Positions 9,304 through 18,014 of a stretch of 25,000 nt of DNA are shown here, piece after piece. The DNA comes from Belliella baltica DSM 15883. Its GTDB lineage: Bacteria; Bacteroidota; Bacteroidia; Cytophagales; Cyclobacteriaceae. Numbering within the stretch: the first letter of the stretch is position 1; each line of letters begins with the position of its first letter. Location of the stretch: the NCBI RefSeq assembly GCF_000265405.1, contig NC_018010.1:2037501-2062500 (forward strand), read 5' to 3'. The notes below the pieces were generated by a model, which saw only the letters and a program-made list of their open reading frames with translations, had not been told where the DNA came from and ran no database searches. A program made the translations under genes and the position numbers.

Positions 9304-9311
9304 CAAAAGTA
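9304..9311 (-). promoter_or_regulatory. Candidate -7 promoter element for the esterase gene
   Basis: On the minus strand TACTTTTG fits TAnnTTTG. It would place the transcript start near 9297, about 28 nt before the chosen ATG. No TTTG is seen at 19-21 bp upstream, so support is partial. The upstream ATG at 9314 would lie ahead of this transcript start, which agrees with the later start codon. Confidence 0.3.
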
Positions 9312-9460
9312 CAACTTATGTTTTTAATCCTTTTATGCTTCAATTGTTTTCTGATTTACTACTAAACTTAATCCGTTCATCTTTTAAATTGTTCTTATTG
9401 TTCCAAACCTTTTGTAGGTTGCATGCTGTTATCTTCAAAATCTAAAGACTTCAAAAATTT

Positions 9461-10138
9461 ATGAGCATCCTAAGAGTTAAAGATGTTTCCAAAACTTATC
9501 AAAGTGGAAATAGAAAATTAACAGTTCTCGACCAAGTCAATTTTGATATTCAATCAGGAGAAAGTATAGCTATAGTGGGGCCTTCAGGTTCTGGGAAAAC
9601 AACCCTTTTAGGACTTTGTGCTGGGTTGGACTCTTCAAGTACAGGGTCAGTTGTGCTTAATGGAAATGCTTTTGAACAACTTACTGAAGATCAGCGTGCG
9701 GCAGTACGAAGTAGAGACGTTGGATTTATTTTTCAGAATTTCCAGTTACTTCCCACCCTTACGGCTTTGGAGAATGTAATGGTTCCATTAGAGTTAAAAA
9801 AAAGAAAAGATGCGAAAGAAAAAGCTCTTGAACTTTTGGAAAAAGTTGGTTTGAAAGATCGTGTAACTCATTATCCTACACAATTGTCTGGAGGAGAGCA
9901 GCAGAGGGTTTCGATAGCTAGAGCTTTTGCCAATGAGCCAAAGATACTTTTTGCAGATGAACCTACAGGAAACTTGGATACAGAAACGGGAGAAATGATT
10001 GAGGATTTGATTTTTAATATGAATAAAGAAAAAGGGACAACTTTGATTTTGGTCACTCACGATCCGGAGTTAGCAAAAAGAACCGATAGAATAATCAATA
10101 TTAAAGGTGGTAAAATTCAGGAGGATGTTCATGGGTAA
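9461..10138 (+). CDS. ABC transporter ATP-binding protein (LolD/YbbA type)
   Basis: This 225-residue ATPase belongs to the MacB/LolD/YbbA group that works with FtsX-type permeases. Walker A is GPSGSGKT (40-47), the Q-loop is [10 protein letters not shown] (89-98), the ABC signature is LSGGEQQR (142-149), Walker B is ILFADEPTG (162-170), and the H-loop follows in VTHDPE. It is a cytoplasmic subunit that powers the membrane partner encoded immediately downstream, whose start codon overlaps its last 8 bases. The divergent tesA-like gene points to the ybbA-ybbP system of E. coli rather than to LolCDE. YbbAP is thought to act on lipids or hydrophobic compounds at the inner membrane, but the substrate here is not known. 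Confidence 0.93.
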   Translation: MSILRVKDVSKTYQSGNRKLTVLDQVNFDIQSGESIAIVGPSGSGKTTLLGLCAGLDSSSTGSVVLNGNAFEQLTEDQRAAVRSRDVGFIFQNFQLLPTLTALENVMVPLELKKRKDAKEKALELLEKVGLKDRVTHYPTQLSGGEQQRVSIARAFANEPKILFADEPTGNLDTETGEMIEDLIFNMNKEKGTTLILVTHDPELAKRTDRIINIKGGKIQEDVHG

Positions 10139-12650
10139 TTTAGTTTGGGTTTTTAAAATGGCCTTTCGGGATTTTCGGAAGAATTTCTCTCGACTTCTGC
10201 TTTTTGTTTCTTCCATGGTTATTGGGATAGCGGCTTTGGTGGGGATCAGTTCTTTTGGGGATAACCTAAAAAATGATATTGAAAAACAATCAAAAGAGTT
10301 GGTTGGAGCTGACTTGGTATTAGATAATAGCAAGCCCCTAGAAATTCAACCGACTGATTCAATAGCTATCGAACAAGCGGATGAAATTAATTTTGCTAGT
10401 ATGGTGGCGTTTCCCGCAACTGAAGAAAGTAGATTGACTCAGGTAAGAGTTTTAGAAGGTGATTTCCCCTTTTATGGTAAGTTAGAAACTGTCCCTGCAG
10501 AAGCAGAGGCGACTTTTAGGGCAGGAGGAAGAAAAGCTTTAGTCGAGAAAATTTTGATGGCTCAATTTGATGCTGTCGTTGGTGATAGCATTAAGGTTGG
10601 TAATGTAACTTTTGTAATCGAAGGTGAATTACAAAAAGTTCCTGGACAGACAGGAATCACAGCAACAGTTGCTCCTGCCGTTTATATTCCGATGGCTTAT
10701 GCAGAAGAAACAGGTTTAATTCAATTTGGAAGTAGGTTACAATATATTAGATATTACAAATTGGCTGATGATGTCAATCCAGATGAATTAGTAAAGAAGT
10801 ATGAAGCACAATGGGATGAAGAAAGAGTAGATGCTGATACAGTTGAAGACAAAAGAAGACAAACCGGTCGTTCATTTGATAACTTGACTAATTTTTTGAG
10901 TTTAGTAGCATTTATTGCTCTTTTACTAGGTTGTGTTGGTGTAGCTAGTGCTGTAAATGTATTTGTAAAGGAAAAATTAGCATCCGTTGCTGTATTAAGA
11001 TGTTTGGGCGTATCCGCCTGGGATGCCATGAAAATTTATCTTTTTCAAATTTTATTGATGGGACTGGCTGGATCTATTCTAGGAGCTTTATTAGGTACGA
11101 TATTACAATTTGTACTGCCCGCAATATTCAAAGATTTCCTTCCAGTAGAAGTGAGTATGGCAGTTTCTTGGTCTAGTGTCGGTTTCGGTGTTCTTACTGG
11201 TTTGATTGTAGCATTTTTATTTGCGTTACTTCCTTTGTTAAAAATGCGAAAAGTATCTCCTATGTCCACATTGAGGCCAGAATCTGGAGATAATACACTA
11301 AAGAATGATCCATTGAGATGGGGTGTGATAGCAGGAATATTGTTGTTTATATTTGGCTTTAGTTTCTTCCTCTTAGATGGTTGGAAGACTGCTCTTGGAT
11401 TTACTGCATTTGTTGTATTTTCATTTGCAGCCCTTTGGGGAGTGGCTTTGGGAATCATGTGGATGATCAAAAGATTTCTTCCAATAAGCCTTGCCTATAC
11501 TATCAGGCAAGCTTTAGCAAATTTATACAGGCCAAACAATCAGACTATTTCTTTGATTGCGACTATAGGGCTAGGGACTGCAATGATTAGCACGCTTTTT
11601 TTTATTCAAGGTCAGCTACTTGATGAAGCTAAATTTGCAGATAAAGAAGATCAACCAAACATGTTGCTTTTTGACATTCAAGATTTCCAAGTAGATGCTG
11701 TGGTGTCAAGTGTGAAAGCCAGAAATTTACCTATTTTACAGCAAGTACCTATTGTTACGATGGGATTAGAGTCGATAAATGGATTGACCAAAAAGGGAAA
11801 TGACACGCTGCCTGATGAAGAAAGAAGATCTAGAGGACTTTATAATCGGGAATTTAGAGTGACTTATAGAGATACACTCATTTCCTCGGAGAGATTGATA
11901 AAAGGTAAATTAAGAAAAGTTGAGAATCCAACAGATTCAATATTTGTGTCTTTTGATCAAGGTTATGCCTTAAGAACAGGCTTGAGTCTTGGAGATGAAA
12001 TTATCTTCAATGTGCAAGGAAGACCGATAAAGACCTATGTTGGAAGTTTTAGAGATGTGAAATTTAATCAGGTTTCTACTAACTTCCTCGTATTATTTCC
12101 GGAAGGTGTTCTAAATAATGCACCTAAGTTTCATGTGGTGATTACCAAAACAAAAAATGATCGACAATCTGCTGATGTTCAAGCTGAAATTGTTAGAAAA
12201 TATCCTAATATATCGGTTATAAATCTGGGAGCTATCGTCGAAACACTTGAAGAAATACTTGGTAAAATCAGCTTTGTGATTCAATTTATGGCGTTTTTTA
12301 GTATTGCTACAGGGATCTTGGTTTTGATCAGTTCATTGATCATAAGCAAATATCAGAGGATGAGAGAAAGCATTTTGCTTCGTACGCTTGGTGCTGATAG
12401 TGCAGTTGTTGGAAAGATCAATACACTGGAATATTTCTTCTTGGGTTCATTGGCTTCTTTAAGTGGAATTATTTTGTCTTTTCTAGCCACATATCTTTTG
12501 AGTGAATTTGTATTCGAACTGCCTTTTCGAGGGGCTTATTACGAGGCATTTATCGTGTATGTTAGCATCACAGTTTTGACAATACTTTTGGGATGGCTCA
12601 ATGGTAGAAAGATAATAAAAAAGGCTCCAATGGAAATATTGAGAGGATAA
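10131..12650 (+). CDS. FtsX-like ABC transporter permease (YbbP type)
   Basis: This 839-residue inner-membrane permease starts at the ATG at 10131. AGGAGG at 10119-10124 lies 6 bp upstream at proper spacing; in-frame ATGs at 10107 and 10125 are less well placed. The protein has one N-terminal helix (about 20-40), a large periplasmic MacB-PCD-like domain (about 45-245), a first FtsX domain with three helices (about 253-378), a middle set of about three helices (396-495), a second periplasmic region, and a final FtsX domain with three helices (about 715-835). This gives about ten helices, as in YbbP and unlike the four of LolC/E or MacB. Translation is coupled to the ATPase gene by the 8-bp overlap. 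The role, moving hydrophobic molecules or driving periplasmic work, is inferred from the family. Confidence 0.92.
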   Translation: MGNLVWVFKMAFRDFRKNFSRLLLFVSSMVIGIAALVGISSFGDNLKNDIEKQSKELVGADLVLDNSKPLEIQPTDSIAIEQADEINFASMVAFPATEESRLTQVRVLEGDFPFYGKLETVPAEAEATFRAGGRKALVEKILMAQFDAVVGDSIKVGNVTFVIEGELQKVPGQTGITATVAPAVYIPMAYAEETGLIQFGSRLQYIRYYKLADDVNPDELVKKYEAQWDEERVDADTVEDKRRQTGRSFDNLTNFLSLVAFIALLLGCVGVASAVNVFVKEKLASVAVLRCLGVSAWDAMKIYLFQILLMGLAGSILGALLGTILQFVLPAIFKDFLPVEVSMAVSWSSVGFGVLTGLIVAFLFALLPLLKMRKVSPMSTLRPESGDNTLKNDPLRWGVIAGILLFIFGFSFFLLDGWKTALGFTAFVVFSFAALWGVALGIMWMIKRFLPISLAYTIRQALANLYRPNNQTISLIATIGLGTAMISTLFFIQGQLLDEAKFADKEDQPNMLLFDIQDFQVDAVVSSVKARNLPILQQVPIVTMGLESINGLTKKGNDTLPDEERRSRGLYNREFRVTYRDTLISSERLIKGKLRKVENPTDSIFVSFDQGYALRTGLSLGDEIIFNVQGRPIKTYVGSFRDVKFNQVSTNFLVLFPEGVLNNAPKFHVVITKTKNDRQSADVQAEIVRKYPNISVINLGAIVETLEEILGKISFVIQFMAFFSIATGILVLISSLIISKYQRMRESILLRTLGADSAVVGKINTLEYFFLGSLASLSGIILSFLATYLLSEFVFELPFRGAYYEAFIVYVSITVLTILLGWLNGRKIIKKAPMEILRG

Positions 12651-12714
12651 AGCTTGGAATTCTAATGAAATAGTTTTTTTTTTGAGTCTTATTTTAAAAA
12701 TTACAATAAAAATT

Positions 12715-13173
12715 ATGATTAAAAAAATAGCGCTCTTTGTCTTTTTTGCTTTGGTAATTAGTTGTTCCTGTGTATATGCTCAAAGTGCACTTCGTCCAAC
12801 TTTTGCGGGAATCTATCATAGTGGCTTGGTTGGTCAAGTTGGAATTGGTACGGATATAGAAAAGAAACATTTTGGTGAACTTCGTTTTGGAGCTACCGAT
12901 GTGCTTGAAGCAAGTTTTGGAATAGAAGGACATTTCAATAGAAACATTCATCAAAGTGACTGGTTTAATTTTCATGCAGGTTTGATGTTAGGGGTATATT
13001 TCTATGATGAAGCCCGTATTGGAATACCTTTGGGATTTACCATTAAACCAATTGAAAACCACAGAAACTTTGCGATCTTGATGGAAGCAACGCCTAATGT
13101 GTTTACAATGAGTTCTTATTTTAATCTACGTGCCAATTTAGGCATTCGATATACATTCAGAAGTAGGGATTAA
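12715..13173 (+). CDS. Small secreted protein, putative outer-membrane beta-barrel
   Basis: This is a 152-residue protein of unknown function. The ATG at 12715 is preferred to an earlier non-ATG start in the same frame because it opens a clean signal peptide (MIKKIALFVFFALVISCSC, then VYAQ). Cleavage after YA is likely. An ISC/CSC lipobox reading is possible but less likely because the cysteines sit before YAQ. The mature part alternates polar and hydrophobic residues in strands (VGQVGIGTDIE, FGELRFGATDV, GLMLGVYFYDEA) and ends in LGIRYTFRSRD, which looks like a small beta-barrel. It lies 64 bp after the permease and 60 bp before lpxB. A functional link to either is not shown. Confidence 0.65.
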   Translation: MIKKIALFVFFALVISCSCVYAQSALRPTFAGIYHSGLVGQVGIGTDIEKKHFGELRFGATDVLEASFGIEGHFNRNIHQSDWFNFHAGLMLGVYFYDEARIGIPLGFTIKPIENHRNFAILMEATPNVFTMSSYFNLRANLGIRYTFRSRD

Positions 13174-13233
13174 TTTGTGATTTCGTTTTGTTTGAAAAAT
13201 GCGATCTTTGGCCTTACACGCAATTCGAAATAG

Positions 13234-14343
13234 ATGAAATATTACCTAATTTCAGGGGAAAGATCCGGAGATCTTCATGCTTCAAATTTGATCAAGTCTT
13301 TGAATATGCTAGACCCAAATGCCCATTTCAGAGGTATGGGAGGAGATTATTCAAAAGCTCAAGGTCAGCATCTTCATGTACATTATGATGAAGTGGCTGT
13401 AATGGGATTTTTGGAGGTGGTTCTTGGTTTTAGGAAAGTTCTGAAATATCTATCTCTTGTAAAAAAGGACATTCTTGCATACAATCCTGATGTTTTGATT
13501 TTGGTTGATTATGGAGGTTTCAACATGAAAATCGCCAAATTTGCTAAAGGACACGATATCAAAGTTCATTATTACATTCCCCCAAAAGTTTGGGCATGGA
13601 ATCAAAAGCGTGCACTAAAACTCAAAGCATTTACAGATCAGATTTATTGCATCCTTCCCTTCGAGACCGATTTTTTCAAGAAGTTTGAGATGCAAACGCA
13701 TTATGTAGGAAATCCTCTACTTGATGAGCTTAAGGCCTTTGAGCCCCATTCATTTTTTCATCAAAAAAACGAATTAAGCTATCAACCTATCATTGCATTA
13801 CTTCCGGGGAGTAGAAAGCAGGAGGTTCAGAATATGCTCAATGTTTTAATCGATGTTGTAGATAAGTTTCCAAGCGCTCAATTCATTATTGCAGGAGTCA
13901 AAAATCTTTCTGAAGAACTTTATCAACCTGCAATCAAAGCTGGAATTAAGGTGATTTATGACCAAACTTATGATCTCCTTCACCATGCTAATGCTGCCAT
14001 TGTAACTTCAGGAACGGCAACTTTGGAGACTGCTTTGTTGCGCGTGCCTCAGGTAGTCGTTTATAAGACTAGCGGATTGAGTTATGCGATTGCGAAAAAT
14101 CTGATTCGTGTTCCTTTCATTTCTTTAGTCAATTTAATTGCTGACAAAGAAGTGGTGAAGGAATTAGTTCAAAATGATTTCAGTGTTTCCAAAGTTTCAG
14201 AAGAATTGAATAAGATTTTATCGAATACTGTATATCGGGGAATGATGCTTCAGGGATATGATGAAATCAAAGAAAAAATCGGTGAACATCGCGCCTCAGA
14301 TACGACAGCCCAATTAATTTGGGAAAGTTTAAATAAGTCCTAA
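13234..14343 (+). CDS. lpxB: Lipid-A-disaccharide synthase LpxB
   Basis: This glycosyltransferase (GT19) joins UDP-2,3-diacylglucosamine and lipid X to make the lipid A disaccharide at the inner membrane. The 369-residue length is normal. The N-terminus YYLISGERSGDLHASNL is the family hallmark. Further typical segments are GMGG, VDYGGFNMKIAK, PPKVWAWNQKR, YVGNPLLDE, LLPGSRKQEV and TSGTATLETALLRVPQVVVYK, the last being the nucleotide-sugar site. It is probably cotranscribed with the small protein gene 60 bp upstream. It ends 4 bp before a hairpin shared with the convergent clpX. The gene shows that the organism makes lipid A, hence a Gram-negative outer membrane. Confidence 0.97.
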   Translation: MKYYLISGERSGDLHASNLIKSLNMLDPNAHFRGMGGDYSKAQGQHLHVHYDEVAVMGFLEVVLGFRKVLKYLSLVKKDILAYNPDVLILVDYGGFNMKIAKFAKGHDIKVHYYIPPKVWAWNQKRALKLKAFTDQIYCILPFETDFFKKFEMQTHYVGNPLLDELKAFEPHSFFHQKNELSYQPIIALLPGSRKQEVQNMLNVLIDVVDKFPSAQFIIAGVKNLSEELYQPAIKAGIKVIYDQTYDLLHHANAAIVTSGTATLETALLRVPQVVVYKTSGLSYAIAKNLIRVPFISLVNLIADKEVVKELVQNDFSVSKVSEELNKILSNTVYRGMMLQGYDEIKEKIGEHRASDTTAQLIWESLNKS

Positions 14344-14347
14344 AAGT

Positions 14348-14379
14348 AAAAAAGTCAGACTGGAAAGTCTGACTTTTTT
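14348..14379. terminator. Bidirectional terminator between lpxB and clpX
   Basis: AAAAAAGTCAGACT (14348-14361) and AGTCTGACTTTTTT (14366-14379) form a perfect 14-bp stem closed by a GGAA tetraloop of the GNRA type. There are T residues after the stem on the plus strand, and the A-tract gives T residues on the minus strand. It serves both convergent genes. Confidence 0.95.
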
Positions 14380-14383
14380 GATA

Positions 14384-15604
14384 TTATGCAACTTGCAATT
14401 TTTTAAATTTCGATTTATCAAACTGTTCATGTGCATATTTTGCATCGATGGTCAGTTCTTTTGTGTTGTTTGAAGGCATTTCGTACATGGCATCTGTAAT
14501 AATTGCCTCGCAAATAGATCTCAATCCACGAGCTCCTAGATTGTATTCCATTGCTTTTTCGACAATGTAGTCGATTCCACTTTCTTCGAAAATCAAACTA
14601 ACACCCTCCATATCCATTAATTTTTGATATTGTTTAGTGAGAGCATTTTTTGGTTCAGTTAAGATACTTTTTAAGGCTACTTTATCCAAAGGATCTAAGT
14701 GAGTAACTACTGGCAATCTACCTATCAACTCAGGAATCAAACCAAATGATTTCAAATCCTGGGCAGTAACATATTGCAATAAGTTATCTCTATCAGCGTG
14801 GGCTTTATCTTCAGCTTTTCCAAAACCTAAAGGCTGAGTATTCAGTCTTCTAGCAATGTGTCTGCTAATTCCATCAAAAGCTCCTCCGCAAATGAACAGA
14901 ATGTTTTCTGTATTTACAGCGATCATTTTTTGGTCAGGATGTTTTCTACCTCCTTGTGGCGGTACATTGACAACAGTTCCCTCAAGTAACTTAAGTAAAG
15001 CTTGCTGAACACCTTCCCCGCTTACATCTCTGGTGATAGATGGATTGTCTGACTTTCTAGCAATTTTATCAAGTTCATCAATGTACACGATGCCTTTTTC
15101 AGCTGCTTCTACATTATAATCAGCAGCTTGGAGAAGTCTGGTTAGGATGCTTTCCACATCTTCCCCTACATATCCCGCTTCAGTCAATACAGTTGCATCA
15201 GCAATACAAAAAGGAACTTCTAAAACTTTAGCGAGTGTTTTAGCTAAGTAAGTTTTTCCTGTTCCCGTTTCTCCTACCATGATGATGTTAGATTTTTCAA
15301 TCTTGATATCATCATCGTTGGTTTTTTGCTGAAGCCTTTTGTAATGATTATAAACAGCTACTGTCAAAACCTTTTTGGCTTCAAATTGCCCAATGACATA
15401 TTCATTGAGGAATTCGGTAAGCTCTTTTGGTTTTTTTAGTTTGAATTTATGGTTTTTATCGGGCTTTTTTGTCTTCTCCTCTTCACCAAGGATCTGATAG
15501 GCCTGATCTATACAGAAATTGCAAATGTGAGCAGAAATGCCCGACACCATCAGATCTACATCTTTTTTATTTCTTCCACAAAAGGAGCATGTAACTTGAG
15601 CCAT
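14384..15604 (-). CDS. clpX: ATP-dependent Clp protease ATPase subunit ClpX
   Basis: This AAA+ unfoldase feeds substrates to ClpP in the cytoplasm. The protein has 406 residues, and all functional elements are visible. The N-terminal zinc-binding domain has C6, C9, C28 and C31. Walker A is GETGTGKT (111-118), the pore loop is GYVGED (144-149), Walker B is IVYIDE (172-177), the ClpP-docking loop is LGF (259-261) and sensor 2 is [10 protein letters not shown]. The start ATG overlaps the clpP stop by one base (TAATG), which indicates translational coupling. It is the last gene of the tig-clpP-clpX block and ends at the hairpin shared with lpxB. Confidence 0.98.
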   Translation of the reverse strand: MAQVTCSFCGRNKKDVDLMVSGISAHICNFCIDQAYQILGEEEKTKKPDKNHKFKLKKPKELTEFLNEYVIGQFEAKKVLTVAVYNHYKRLQQKTNDDDIKIEKSNIIMVGETGTGKTYLAKTLAKVLEVPFCIADATVLTEAGYVGEDVESILTRLLQAADYNVEAAEKGIVYIDELDKIARKSDNPSITRDVSGEGVQQALLKLLEGTVVNVPPQGGRKHPDQKMIAVNTENILFICGGAFDGISRHIARRLNTQPLGFGKAEDKAHADRDNLLQYVTAQDLKSFGLIPELIGRLPVVTHLDPLDKVALKSILTEPKNALTKQYQKLMDMEGVSLIFEESGIDYIVEKAMEYNLGARGLRSICEAIITDAMYEMPSNNTKELTIDAKYAHEQFDKSKFKKLQVA

Positions 15605-16278
15605 TATTTTGCTTTTCTAATCAATACTTCATCAATTAAGCCATATTCTTTGGCTTCCGGCGCTTTCATCCAGTAATCTCTATCTGAGTCTTTTTCTATT
15701 TCTTCAAATGTTTTGCCTGAATGTTGCGCTAGGATTTCATAGAGTTCCTGCTTCATGCTTAGGATTAATTTCAAGGAAATTTCCATGTCTTTTGATTGAC
15801 CTTGCATCCCGCCAGAAGGCTGATGAATCATCACTCTGGAATGCTGAAGTGCAGATCTTTTGTCTTTCGCTCCACCTGCAAGTAAAACTGCCCCCATAGA
15901 AGCTGCTATTCCTGTGCAGATTGTCGCAACATCAGGATTGATATATTGCATAGTGTCATAAATCCCCAATCCTGCAGTAACAGACCCTCCTGGACTATTA
16001 ACATAAAGCAATACGTCTTTTTTTGGATCAGTTGACTCCAAGAAAAGTAATTGTGCTGTAATGATGTTTGCAATAAAGTCATCCACCTGTGTTCCTAAGA
16101 AGATGATTCTATCCATGATTAATCTTGAAAATACATCGATCTCTCTGAAGTTAGTTGGTCTTTCTTCAATCACTGAGCGTGTCATTCCATTAATAAAGGT
16201 ATCATACTGATCAAATGCATTGCCGCTAATGCCTTGATTGTGAACCGCAAATTTTCTGAATTCGTCTTTATTGAACAT
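15604..16278 (-). CDS. clpP: ATP-dependent Clp protease proteolytic subunit ClpP
   Basis: This serine peptidase of 224 residues assembles into the tetradecameric proteolytic chamber and is paired with ClpX. The catalytic Ser is S127 in GIAASMGA, the His is H152 in MIHQPSGG, and the Asp is probably D197 in [28 protein letters not shown] is the usual substrate-binding strand region. The N-terminal 25 residues before the core may be a propeptide or loop. The stop codon shares a base with the clpX start. Upstream, a terminator-like hairpin separates it from tig, so it may have its own promoter or depend on partial readthrough. Confidence 0.98.
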   Translation of the reverse strand: MFNKDEFRKFAVHNQGISGNAFDQYDTFINGMTRSVIEERPTNFREIDVFSRLIMDRIIFLGTQVDDFIANIITAQLLFLESTDPKKDVLLYVNSPGGSVTAGLGIYDTMQYINPDVATICTGIAASMGAVLLAGGAKDKRSALQHSRVMIHQPSGGMQGQSKDMEISLKLILSMKQELYEILAQHSGKTFEEIEKDSDRDYWMKAPEAKEYGLIDEVLIRKAK

Positions 16279-16300
16279 GTTATTATTTTTTAGTCGTTTA

Positions 16301-16336
16301 CAAAAATAAAAAAAGCCCTTAAAGAAGAACTTTTTG
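16301..16336 (-). terminator. Terminator-like hairpin between tig and clpP
   Basis: AAAAAGCCCTT (16310-16320) pairs with AAGAACTTTTT (16325-16335) around a 4-nt loop, an 11-bp stem with two G-U pairs when read as minus-strand RNA. On the minus strand it is followed by a long T-rich tract. It would end or attenuate transcription from tig into clpP. Confidence 0.75.
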
Positions 16337-16356
16337 ATAACGATTTTGTTTGAAGA

Positions 16357-17685
16357 TTAGTTTTCTAAAAGCTCTTTGAACTTTTCGATTGTGATGACCT
16401 CTTCGGTTAAATCTATATTTTCCTTGACGAAAGCTAGGACTTTTTCATTCTGAACTGAAGTCATCATTTGCATATAATTTTGACCTTCGTTTCCTTGAAG
16501 ATAATTATCAACAAACATGTCCATGCTATCTTCCAATTGAGCTCCAAGTCCTGAAGATGCGAATTGCTCGCGAACCATCTCTTTGGTTTTTTCTATGACA
16601 TCAGCATGTTCTGCTTTGATGTCATTATCTTTTGCGATTTCATTGGAGATGATTGTCCAAGTTAATTGCTTCGCAAAGATTGGGTATTCTTGGTCTACTT
16701 GCTCTTGAGTAACTTTTCCTTCATTAGCTTTGAACAACCACTCTTTCAAAAATGCTTCAGGAAGATCAATCTTAGCTTTAGATACTAAAGCTTCTTTGAT
16801 TTTTTCATCGCTGTAGACTTTGATTTCTTTATTGTAATTGTCAGCCATGATTGCATTTACTTTTTCCATAAATGCTTCTTCTGATTCTACTTGGTTTGGA
16901 CCAAATACTTTATCGAAGAATTCTTGATTCAATTCAGCTAACTCAGTTCTATTGATATTTTGAACTACAAAAGTGAATTTTCCTGCTAATTTCTCAACTT
17001 CAGACTCTTCGATTCCAACGGTCTCTGCCAAATCTTCTTTGATAGCTTTTGAAGGATCAAATTCGATGATATCACCTTTCTTCAAACCGATAAATTTTTT
17101 GAGAGACCTGCCATCCACTTTAGATAATGGAAGTGAAAATGTTTTTTCAAAAGATCCATCTACAGCTTTGATGTCCCCGTAAAGGAAGTCACCTTCTTGA
17201 CTTTCTTCAGGATTTGTCATTTTACCATATTGGCTTCTCAAGTTTTCTACTGCATCGTTGATAGTTGCCTTGTCTACTTCTACAGAGTAGCTAGTCGCAT
17301 TTGTTTTTTTATCTATTGCAACTTTTACATCTTCAACAAATCCGATTTTATACTCAAAATCAAATTCTTTTTGATTGTTCCAATCTATTTTATCAGCATC
17401 TTCGATAACTGGAAGAGGATCCCCCAGTATTCTAAAAGTTTGAGCTTTCAGGTAATCATTTAAAGATGTTGATAAAATACTATTGATTTCATCTACCAAT
17501 ACAGAAGTTCCATAAAGTTTTTTCACCATTGTGATTGGTGCTTTTCCTGGTCTAAAGCCTTTAATATTGGCTTTCCTTGCGTATTCTTTAACTTTAGCAT
17601 CAACCTTTGGTTGATAATCTGTTTCGTTTAGTTTAATTTTAACTGAAGCTTGATTTGCTGAATGCTTGTCTAATGTGATTTCCAA
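16357..17685 (-). CDS. tig: Trigger factor
   Basis: This ribosome-associated chaperone has peptidyl-prolyl isomerase ancestry, and its 442 residues match the family length. The ribosome-binding loop GFRPGKAP is at residues 43-50 in the N-terminal domain. The middle region (about 150-245, with YGDIKAVDG and IGLKKGDIIEF) corresponds to the FKBP-like domain but is diverged, as is common in Bacteroidota. The C-terminal part is a long helical chaperone domain. It precedes clpP and clpX in the same direction, a widely conserved order. Upstream are a 72-bp hairpin and tRNA-Leu, so tig may be transcribed from its own promoter or partly from the tRNA promoter. Confidence 0.96.
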   Translation of the reverse strand: MEITLDKHSANQASVKIKLNETDYQPKVDAKVKEYARKANIKGFRPGKAPITMVKKLYGTSVLVDEINSILSTSLNDYLKAQTFRILGDPLPVIEDADKIDWNNQKEFDFEYKIGFVEDVKVAIDKKTNATSYSVEVDKATINDAVENLRSQYGKMTNPEESQEGDFLYGDIKAVDGSFEKTFSLPLSKVDGRSLKKFIGLKKGDIIEFDPSKAIKEDLAETVGIEESEVEKLAGKFTFVVQNINRTELAELNQEFFDKVFGPNQVESEEAFMEKVNAIMADNYNKEIKVYSDEKIKEALVSKAKIDLPEAFLKEWLFKANEGKVTQEQVDQEYPIFAKQLTWTIISNEIAKDNDIKAEHADVIEKTKEMVREQFASSGLGAQLEDSMDMFVDNYLQGNEGQNYMQMMTSVQNEKVLAFVKENIDLTEEVITIEKFKELLEN

Positions 17686-17717
17686 GGTATTATTGATTTT
17701 GATTTGTCTTTAACTAA

Positions 17718-17789
17718 AAACCCTCAATCTCTTTTCTTCATTCGAATCGCTTTTAGCTTTTTCGAAATCGGAACCGTGATTGAGGGTTT
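17718..17789 (-). terminator. Long hairpin between tRNA-Leu and tig (terminator or tig leader structure)
   Basis: AAACCCTCAATC (17718-17729) and GATTGAGGGTTT (17778-17789) are perfectly complementary over 12 bp. Inside the 48-nt loop, two TTCGAA words (17741-17746 and 17761-17766) can pair as an inner stem. On the minus strand the outer stem ends in GGGTTTTTAG, a short T-run. It sits 8 nt after the tRNA and 32 nt before the tig start, so it may terminate the tRNA transcript or form the tig leader. Confidence 0.6.
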
Positions 17790-17796
17790 GAAAACG

Positions 17797-17878
17797 TGCG
17801 GATAGAGGGACTCGAACCCCCATGCCTTACGGCGCTAGATCCTAAGTCTAGTGCGTCTACCAATTTCGCCACATCCGC
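17797..17878 (-). tRNA. tRNA-Leu (anticodon UAG)
   Basis: The gene is 82 nt on the minus strand. The acceptor stem GCGGATG pairs with TATCCGC (one G-U), with discriminator base A at 17797. The anticodon stem is CTAGA/TCTAG with loop CTTAGGA, giving anticodon TAG, which reads CUN leucine codons. A long variable arm (GCGCCGTAAGGCATG region), typical of class II tRNA-Leu, and a T-loop TTCGAGT are present. CCA is not encoded. Confidence 0.96.
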
Positions 17879-17894
17879 TTATCTAATGTGGACG

Positions 17895-17925
17895 CAAAGG
17901 TAATCATGAATTCCAAACTTGCAAA
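17895..17925 (-). promoter_or_regulatory. Promoter of tRNA-Leu, full match to the Bacteroidota consensus
   Basis: On the minus strand TTTG (17922-17925) is followed after exactly 19 bp by TACCTTTG (17895-17902). Both the -33 TTTG and the -7 TAnnTTTG elements match fully at standard spacing. Transcription would start near 17888, about 10 nt before the tRNA 5' end. This also supports the phylum assignment. Confidence 0.8.
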
Positions 17926-18014
17926 AGTTGATTAGAAAAAAGTTGAAAAAATTTTGATTAAAATATTGGACAGCGTTTTAAATTAAATACAGAATTGTTT
18001 TTACCTTCGAATAT

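Noticed and set aside
9270..9314. Upstream ATG of the esterase gene
   Set aside because: It would put 15 extra residues before a normal lipoprotein signal and lies ahead of the likely transcript start.
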